From Bacteroides sp. (GTDB lineage: Bacteria > Bacteroidota > Bacteroidia > Bacteroidales > Muribaculaceae): DNA of 64,000 nt. Positions within the stretch are counted from its first letter, which is position 1, and each line of letters opens with the position of its first letter. This document shows, one piece after another, positions 60,101 through 64,000 of the stretch. A program made the position numbers and the translations under genes. The notes below the pieces were generated by a model that saw only the letters and a list, made by a program, of their open reading frames with translations, was not told the origin of the DNA and made no database searches. The DNA is taken from positions 137,714-201,713 of the forward strand of contig JAAVDH010000018.1 in NCBI GenBank assembly GCA_014801865.1, given 5' to 3'.

Positions 60101-60578
60101 GTGCGGGGTTGGCGTTAGCGCCAACCGTGAGAACTTCCTGGTCAACTTTAGCAATTGAGTTGGTAACTTTGGCGCGTTTCTGCTTCACGCCGTAACCCAT
60201 TACCACTACTTCGTCAAGGGCAGTGGCGCTTTCGTGGAGCTGGATGTTAAGAGCCTGTCCGTTCCATACGGTGCTTGAAGGCTGATAACCAATATAGCTC
60301 ACTTCAATGGTAGAACCGGGCTTGACGTTGTTTAACGAGAATTTACCGTCAAGGTCGGTGCTTGAGGCCAATGTAGTACCTTTCACACGTACTGTGGCTC
60401 CCATGAGGGGTTCACCGTTTTCATCGACTACTGTACCCATGCAAGTCTTGGAGGCCTGCTGGCGGCTTTCCACCTGGGCAATCTCCGAATTGGCGGCTAC
60501 TGCAAACGCCGGTGTGGCACACAGTGCGGCGGACAGCAGAAGCGACCAACGGTTGGGTTGCTTTTTGTTCATCTTCAT
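57162..60578 (-). CDS. SusC/RagA-family TonB-dependent outer-membrane transporter
   Basis: 1138 residues. Signal peptide (S-L-L-L-S-A-A-L-C-A-T-P-A-F-A), carboxypeptidase-like regulatory domain (about 44-115: G-T-V-V-D-E-N-G-E-P-L-M-G-A-T-V), TonB-box/plug region (D-E-V-V-V-M-G-Y-G, then P-S-I-V-I-R-G-G-T, D-I-L-K-D-A-G-A-T-A-L-Y-G-A-R-A-A-N-G-V-V-L), then a 22-strand barrel ending L-F-G-L-N-L-T-F. Imports large nutrients through the outer membrane with TonB energy. No hydrolase, ECF sigma or anti-sigma gene is adjacent, so target and control are unknown. Confidence 0.95.
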   Translation of the reverse strand: MKMNKKQPNRWSLLLSAALCATPAFAVAANSEIAQVESRQQASKTCMGTVVDENGEPLMGATVRVKGTTLASSTDLDGKFSLNNVKPGSTIEVSYIGYQPSSTVWNGQALNIQLHESATALDEVVVMGYGVKQKRAKVTNSIAKVDQEVLTVGANANPAQALAGAVSGVKVNLTTGDPGATPSIVIRGGTNWGNYTEKNEPLIVVDGQIRSELSDINPNDIESMDILKDAGATALYGARAANGVVLITTKQGKAGKASVTLNAKFGLNYYDTGYDWVNAHDYIYYSRLGTANTEWFNGNGLTASNQPNGIGRTQITNDMVWNIMTMTEDNKYLLNKGWSSMPDPLDPATTILYRDANIADIQLNTPAYTQDYNLSFSGGNDRGKYYASLGYYNADGAFKKTFYERYNFSLTGSYKITNWLESNSMFTFTRANWNKLPNGFGGRWNGFDTSEDNMADYIFGRVMSLPPTIRFTDEDGNMAFGQNKENSNWNWQPDQFVRENQRDKFQMTQSFTATPIDGLTVKGTMSWYYDETLKESMDKEYQNAPGAIPGSNNGWIRTYNQSASFARYFDQTYNLVANYNRTFAEKHTINAMVGVEFYERQYKDLSASGYGSPTGYWMDLGLTFPGSQNPYQASSRSVDSSHQKERILSYFGRVEYDYMDKYLIAATFREDGYSRLINNRWGFFPGVSAGWVASQEDFFKNSHIADIINYAKIRGSFGMNGIVNPNVIGYYTLQGAYSAYNYNGNYGYRISALPNPNLKWEKTRTGEVGIDLGFLQNRFNLSMTYYNRLTTDKYANYQLPPTTGFSSVVNNNGEFRNQGVEIDFNATLLRTKDFYWTLGANITYNKNVVVKLPENEYKDFNYQQNATLVYSGNGTEKTYIGGLQQGQEPNHLIGYKQAYIIRSEAQLPTGYIDISGARALYTDDEGYARLVEMGRAGNALKLQPGDVVWKDRNGDNMIDTYDQWDLGNRTPHWTGGFNTSLNWKGLQLYARFDMGFDFTVYDPMLAWSLGCGQGSYSFPSQIKDTWTPDNPDAKYPRYVWASQNGTTTWIRTSDILAQSGSYLACRELSLSYALPQNICRKFACQGLTVSVTGQNLGYIKKCTIPLPDNVKLIDGNTAGGGGTYNLPRTLLFGLNLTF

Positions 60579-60750
60579 AAAAACGTTTTTAGAAATGGTA
60601 TAATGATTAAAGTGTTGATATGAATCGATTTGGTTATTGTTGATTAGCGTCTGAGGGGTAATAGATTATTTATGACGTTAATGTGACCGGGATATTGGTA
60701 TACCGCATCACTGATCGTTGAAGATGAAGAGAGGGCGAGAAGAGACGCCG

Positions 60751-60758
60751 TAAAGTTA
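60751..60758 (-). promoter_or_regulatory. Possible -7 box for susC-susD
   Basis: Minus-strand TAACTTTA (one mismatch to TAnnTTTG) would give a leader of about 165 nt before susC. The gap 60579-60842 holds no gene; a long leader of this kind could be a target for a small RNA. Confidence 0.35.
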
Positions 60759-60842
60759 TGGTTAAAATTTGTATCTGACAAATAATATTTCAAAAATATG
60801 CAGATGCCCTCGTCTGCCCGGGATAGAGTCAGTAGACCGGTC

Positions 60843-61042
60843 TAAGAGTATGTTTACTTTTAAATCAAATTCACATTACTTAAGAGTATGGATAATTTTT
60901 GATTTCATCACAAAGAATCTTTTGGGTGCTTTTCCAAAGTTTTCGTCGGTCACGATGCCCGCATCGCTCCCTCTTCAACATTGGAAAATCCCGCCAAAAT
61001 CTTCATTTGTGATAAAATCATTTAAAAGTAAACATACTCTTA
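60843..61042. repeat. Palindromic element R3 (200 nt, diverged and inverted copy)
   Basis: Ends TAAGAGTATGTTTACTTTTA and TAAAAGTAAACATACTCTTA are exact inverses. The tip GTCGGTCACGATGCCCGCAT and following CGCTCCCTCTTCAAC is the exact reverse complement of the tip of R1/R2. The arms differ from R1 but still pair (TTTTCCAA/TTGGAAAA in place of TTTTCAAGA/TCTTGAAAA). A second TAAGAGTATG at 60880-60889 hints at a nested or duplicated left end. It stops nine bases beyond the radA stop codon. Confidence 0.85.
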
Positions 61043-61050
61043 GAGAGGCT

Positions 61051-62424
61051 TCAGGCGAAGAGGGCGCGGAAGGCTTCTTCGATTTTGCTCACTTCGGTGA
61101 TCTTGAGCGAGAGGCGCGAGGTGTCGAGTCCTTTGAGATTGTGGCGGGGAATGATGATTTCGGTCATGCCGAGTTTTTCGGCTTCGAGTAGTCGCTGCTC
61201 AAGGCGTACGACGGGGCGTATTTCGCCCGAGAGTCCTATCTCGCCGGCCATGCATACGGTGCGGGGTATGACCATGTCGACATTTGACGAGAGTATGGCG
61301 CCTACTACTGCGAGGTCAAGGGCGGGGTCGTTGACTTTCATGCCTCCGGCGATGTTGAGAAACACGTCTTTCTGGGCGAGTTTGAATCCGACGCGCTTTT
61401 CGAGGACGGCGAGGAGCATGTTCATGCGTTTGGAATCAAAGCCTGTGACGGAGCGCTGGGGAGTACCGTAGGCGGCGGTGCTCACCAGAGCCTGCACTTC
61501 GATGAGAAACGGGCGCATGCCCTCCATGGTGATACCCACGGCTGTGCCCGAGAGTTCTTCGTCGCTGTGGGTGAGGAGCATTTCGGAGGGGTTGGTGACT
61601 TCGCGGAGTCCGCGCTGGCCCATTTCATATATGCCTAATTCGGAGGTGCTTCCGAAGCGGTTTTTGATGGAGCGGAGTATGCGATACATATAGTGGCGGT
61701 CGCCCTCAAACTGTAGTACGGCGTCGACGATATGTTCGAGCACTTTGGGTCCTGCGATACTACCCTCTTTGGTGATGTGGCCTATGAGTATGACGGGGAC
61801 GTTGCTCTCCTTGGCGTAGCGGAGGAGTCGGGCTGCACACTCGCGGACCTGGCTCACGCTGCCGGCTGAGGATTCGATGTCGTCGCTGGCGATGGTCTGT
61901 ATGGAGTCGATGATGATTATCTCGGGCTCGATGTTTTCGATGTGGTCGAAGATGGTGTCGAGCGAGGTGTCGCATACGATATACACGTTTTCGCTGTCGC
62001 GTCCTATGCGGTCGGCGCGCATTTTAATCTGTGAGGCGCTTTCTTCGGCCGATACATATAATATGCGTTTGCTTTTTATGGCCAGGGTGTTTTGCAGCAC
62101 GAGGGTGGATTTGCCGATGCCGGGTTCGCCGCCTATAAGCACGAGTGAGCCGGTGACGAGGCCGCCGCCGAGCACTCGGTTGAGTTCGTGGCTGGGCATG
62201 GGTATGCGCTGCTCTGTGCCGGTCTTGAGGTCGGATACGGCCATAGGGGTGGAGCGGGGGGTGCGCAGTGAGGCGGTGGTGCCTTTTTTCTGCGATGTTT
62301 TGGCCGTGACACGCTCTTCGACCATGGTGTTCCAGGCTCCGCATGCGGGGCAGCGTCCTGACCATTTGGGTGCGTCGGCTCCACATTCGGTGCAGAACCA
62401 TAGGGTCTTCGTCTTGGTAGCCAT
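61051..62424 (-). CDS. radA: DNA repair protein RadA
   Basis: 457 residues. N-terminal C4 zinc finger (C-T-E-C-G-A...C-P-A-C-G), RecA-like ATPase with Walker A G-G-E-P-G-I-G-K-S-T-L and the RadA-specific K-N-R-F-G-S-T-S-E-L-G, and a C-terminal Lon-like domain (about 290-450). It helps branch migration in recombination repair. It starts 20 bases after the SpoU methyltransferase gene and is last in its operon. Confidence 0.96.
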   Translation of the reverse strand: MATKTKTLWFCTECGADAPKWSGRCPACGAWNTMVEERVTAKTSQKKGTTASLRTPRSTPMAVSDLKTGTEQRIPMPSHELNRVLGGGLVTGSLVLIGGEPGIGKSTLVLQNTLAIKSKRILYVSAEESASQIKMRADRIGRDSENVYIVCDTSLDTIFDHIENIEPEIIIIDSIQTIASDDIESSAGSVSQVRECAARLLRYAKESNVPVILIGHITKEGSIAGPKVLEHIVDAVLQFEGDRHYMYRILRSIKNRFGSTSELGIYEMGQRGLREVTNPSEMLLTHSDEELSGTAVGITMEGMRPFLIEVQALVSTAAYGTPQRSVTGFDSKRMNMLLAVLEKRVGFKLAQKDVFLNIAGGMKVNDPALDLAVVGAILSSNVDMVIPRTVCMAGEIGLSGEIRPVVRLEQRLLEAEKLGMTEIIIPRHNLKGLDTSRLSLKITEVSKIEEAFRALFA

Positions 62425-62444
62425 ATCGGTAGGGGGAGGTGGGC

Positions 62445-63215
62445 TTATTTGTAATTCTGGAGACGGCGGAATTCGGCCACGCAGATGGCTGTGGCCACCG
62501 CTACGTTGAGCGATTCGGAAGTCGTGGCCTCGGGGGGATAGGAGGGTATACGCAGGCGGTGGGTGATGAGCCGGTCAAGCTCGGGGGATATGCCGCGGCC
62601 TTCGTTGCCCATGACTATGAGTGCCGCTTCACGGAGCTGTGAGCGGTATATGTCTTCGCCGTCAAGAAAAGTGCCGTAGACGGGATATGGAAATCGCGTC
62701 ACGATATCTTCAAGGGGGTGGTATATGACTTCGACGCGGCTGATGGCTCCCATGGTGGACTGCACTACCTTGGGGGCATAGAGGTCGGCGCTGCCGGGGC
62801 TGCAGAAGATGGTGGTGATACCCATCCAGTCGGCGGTGCGCATTATGGTGCCGAGGTTGCCGGGGTCCTGCACTCCGTCGAGGGCGAGGTAGAGGTTGGG
62901 GACGAGGCTGTCAATATCGGCGTGGCGCTCGGGGATTTCGTAGACGGCCATCACTTCGGGCGGCGTGGTGAGGTGGCTCATGCGCTCAAGGTCTTTGTGT
63001 GGCACTATACACAGGGCCTCAGAATGGCGCTTTGCCGTCGCGGCATGTTCGGCGGCCCAGCGATCGGTGGCGAAGAGCCAGCGCAGACGGAAGCTCTCTA
63101 TGGTGTCGAGCACACACTTGGTGCCTTCGGCCATGAACAGTCCGCTCTCCTTGCGATACTTGGCCTTGTCGAGCTGTGTCACCGTCTTGCGGATATTGTT
63201 GGTGAGGGTAATCAT
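62445..63215 (-). CDS. SpoU-family RNA 2'-O-methyltransferase
   Basis: 256 residues: small N-terminal substrate-binding domain (about 1-90) and SPOUT domain with L-D-G-V-Q-D-P-G-N-L-G-T-I-M-R-T-A-D-W (motif 1, about 115-133), V-M-G-N-E-G-R-G-I-S (motif 2) and I-P-S-Y-P-P-E-A-T-T-S-E-S-L-N-V-A-V-A-T (motif 3, where the usual P-M-x-G-x-x-x-S-L-N is altered). Methylates a ribose in tRNA or rRNA; the exact target is not decidable. A promoter box four bases before the ATG suggests a leaderless message. Confidence 0.9.
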   Translation of the reverse strand: MITLTNNIRKTVTQLDKAKYRKESGLFMAEGTKCVLDTIESFRLRWLFATDRWAAEHAATAKRHSEALCIVPHKDLERMSHLTTPPEVMAVYEIPERHADIDSLVPNLYLALDGVQDPGNLGTIMRTADWMGITTIFCSPGSADLYAPKVVQSTMGAISRVEVIYHPLEDIVTRFPYPVYGTFLDGEDIYRSQLREAALIVMGNEGRGISPELDRLITHRLRIPSYPPEATTSESLNVAVATAICVAEFRRLQNYK

Positions 63216-63219
63216 ACGG

Positions 63220-63227
63220 CAAAGTTA
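63220..63227 (-). promoter_or_regulatory. -7 box almost touching the SpoU start codon (leaderless mRNA predicted)
   Basis: Minus-strand TAACTTTG, then CCGT, then ATG (63215). Same box and same four-base gap as at the C40 peptidase gene (30788). Confidence 0.55.
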
Positions 63228-63285
63228 CTTCAAAAAGCGCAGTCTGACAATGGTGTGAGGGAGGGGATTGATAAGGCGGCACTGA

Positions 63286-63507
63286 TCAGGCTACGGTGTG
63301 GCGGTGTGTGTCGCGACGCACGGAGTCGAGAATAAAGGCCACTATCATATTGTGGTAGGGCGAGAGGGTGTCCTTGGGGTCTATGCCTAAGAAGAGGTAT
63401 TGGGCCACGGCGGTGGATACTATGCTGCGTTCACTGGCGGGAAGTCCCTGAAGAGTGCGGATGACGCGGGGAGAGATGATGATGGAGGAGTCAGAAAGGT
63501 GTGTCAT
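63286..63507 (-). CDS. Small conserved-looking hypothetical protein
   Basis: 73 residues from M-T-H-L-S-D-S-S at 63507; the 17 upstream track residues are Lys/Asn-rich read-in. Pattern: I-S-P-R-V-I-R-T-L-Q-G-L-P-A-S-E-R, A-V-A-Q-Y-L-F-L-G-I-D-P-K-D-T-L-S-P-Y-H-N-M-I-V-A-F-I-L. Predicted all-helical and soluble. The P-Y-H-N-M-I-V helix and the acidic/Pro turn look like a conserved small Bacteroidales family, but I cannot name it. Precedes the SpoU gene by 70 bases. Confidence 0.65.
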   Translation of the reverse strand: MTHLSDSSIIISPRVIRTLQGLPASERSIVSTAVAQYLFLGIDPKDTLSPYHNMIVAFILDSVRRDTHRHTVA

Positions 63508-63676
63508 GAGGTATAGGTTTTTTTTTTTACATGTGGTATTGGTTTTTATCGGTGGCAAAATTATCGGTCATCGCAAGCAACAATTTTGCACGCGGGTGTT
63601 AACGAAGGTTAATTCGTATAGCCCGTTCCGCGGAAATGGATTTATCAACGTTTAATTAATGCGGGTCTATCCTCTT

Positions 63677-63871
63677 AGAGAGTGTTTGAATTTAAATGCT
63701 TTTAGCACAAAGGAGTTTTCGGAGGGATTTTCAAGAGTTGAAGAGGGAGCGATGCGGGCATCGTGACCGATAATAACTCTTGAAAAGCACCCGAAAAATC
63801 CTTTGTGATGAAAGCAAAAATTTCCGAACTCTCTCATAATAATTAATTTGGTTTAAATTCAAACACTCTCT
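63677..63871. repeat. Palindromic element R2 (195 nt, near-identical to R1)
   Basis: Same length and same 20-bp inverted ends as R1. A handful of differences are seen; two are a matched pair (A-T at R1 40762/40849 is G-C at R2 63713/63800), so the hairpin stays intact. It lies in the otherwise gene-free gap 63508-63953. Confidence 0.9.
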
Positions 63872-63953
63872 AAATTAGATGGGCGCGATAATGAAGATTG
63901 TATAATTGAGTCTTCAGAATGATTTAAATGATAACCAAATAAAGTATAGTACA

Positions 63954-64000
63954 ATGATTAGACTTAATGCATTTTTTGAAGTAAAGGATGAGAAAGACCT
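63954..64000 (+). CDS. Probable antibiotic-biosynthesis-monooxygenase (ABM) domain protein, 5' fragment
   Basis: Only 15 residues are visible, M-I-R-L-N-A-F-F-E-V-K-D-E-K-D, cut by the right edge. The start resembles short ferredoxin-like ABM-domain quinol monooxygenase proteins, which often open with I-R-L-N and an E/Q-V-K-D strand. The identification is weak because of length. It lies 83 bases after palindrome R2. Confidence 0.4.
   Translation, partial: MIRLNAFFEVKDEKD

Overview
The window looks like a chromosomal segment of a gut-type Bacteroidales bacterium; I infer a Muribaculaceae-like genome. The reasons are a SusC/SusD pair, a fused LpxC-FabZ, GldH, two GH92 and one GH20 glycosidase, a menaquinone operon, and repeated promoter boxes of the Bacteroidetes type (TAnnTTTG, several with a -33 TTTG-like box 24 bases upstream). 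Base composition is intermediate, except for two clearly AT-rich genes. No prophage, CRISPR array, rRNA operon or complete insertion sequence is visible.

Layout. 1-3 kb: 3' truncated sppA, then a promoter-to-terminator block that reads as a structured RNA of about 305 nt, then an AT-rich secreted protein with a 23-residue repeat. 3-8.5 kb: EamA transporter-menD-menB-menC-menE, without menF. 8.5-11 kb: GH20 hexosaminidase. 11-18.6 kb (+): rsmA, mgtE, then dut-TPR-DUF4292-EnvC-like. 18.6-25.8 kb (-): coiled-coil protein-zapA-(6S-like RNA)-rny-ricT-gldH-M24 peptidase-cca, a cell-division, RNA-turnover and envelope cluster. 25.9-26.6 kb: decayed Abi-like gene and palindromic elements. 26.6-30.8 kb: Skp-like lipoprotein, 55-residue membrane protein, pepD, and two convergent, overlapping peptidoglycan hydrolases. 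31-37.6 kb: HtrA protease, asd, CPA2 antiporter, rmuC. 37.6-38.4 kb: tRNA-Met, tRNA-Glu, rpmH. 38.5-45.6 kb: OPT transporter with two GH92 mannosidases, and ssb. 45.7-49 kb: lpxD-lpxC/fabZ-lpxA. 49-54.8 kb (+): thioredoxin-fold lipoprotein, bcp, RelA-type RSH, a lipoprotein and an AT-rich membrane protein. 55.3-60.6 kb (-): SusC/SusD. 61-63.5 kb (-): small protein, SpoU methyltransferase, radA. The right edge cuts a probable ABM-domain gene.

Most genes are housekeeping: menaquinone, lipid A, cell wall, stringent response, DNA repair and glycan foraging. The most unusual content is non-coding. A family of 195-200 nt perfect-ended palindromes (40726-40920, 63677-63871, and a diverged inverted copy at 60843-61042) shows paired compensatory substitutions between copies, and two half-elements lie directly upstream of the OPT and relA genes. 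The other strong candidate is the structured RNA at about 1453-1760. All identifications come from reading motifs and context; no database search was run.
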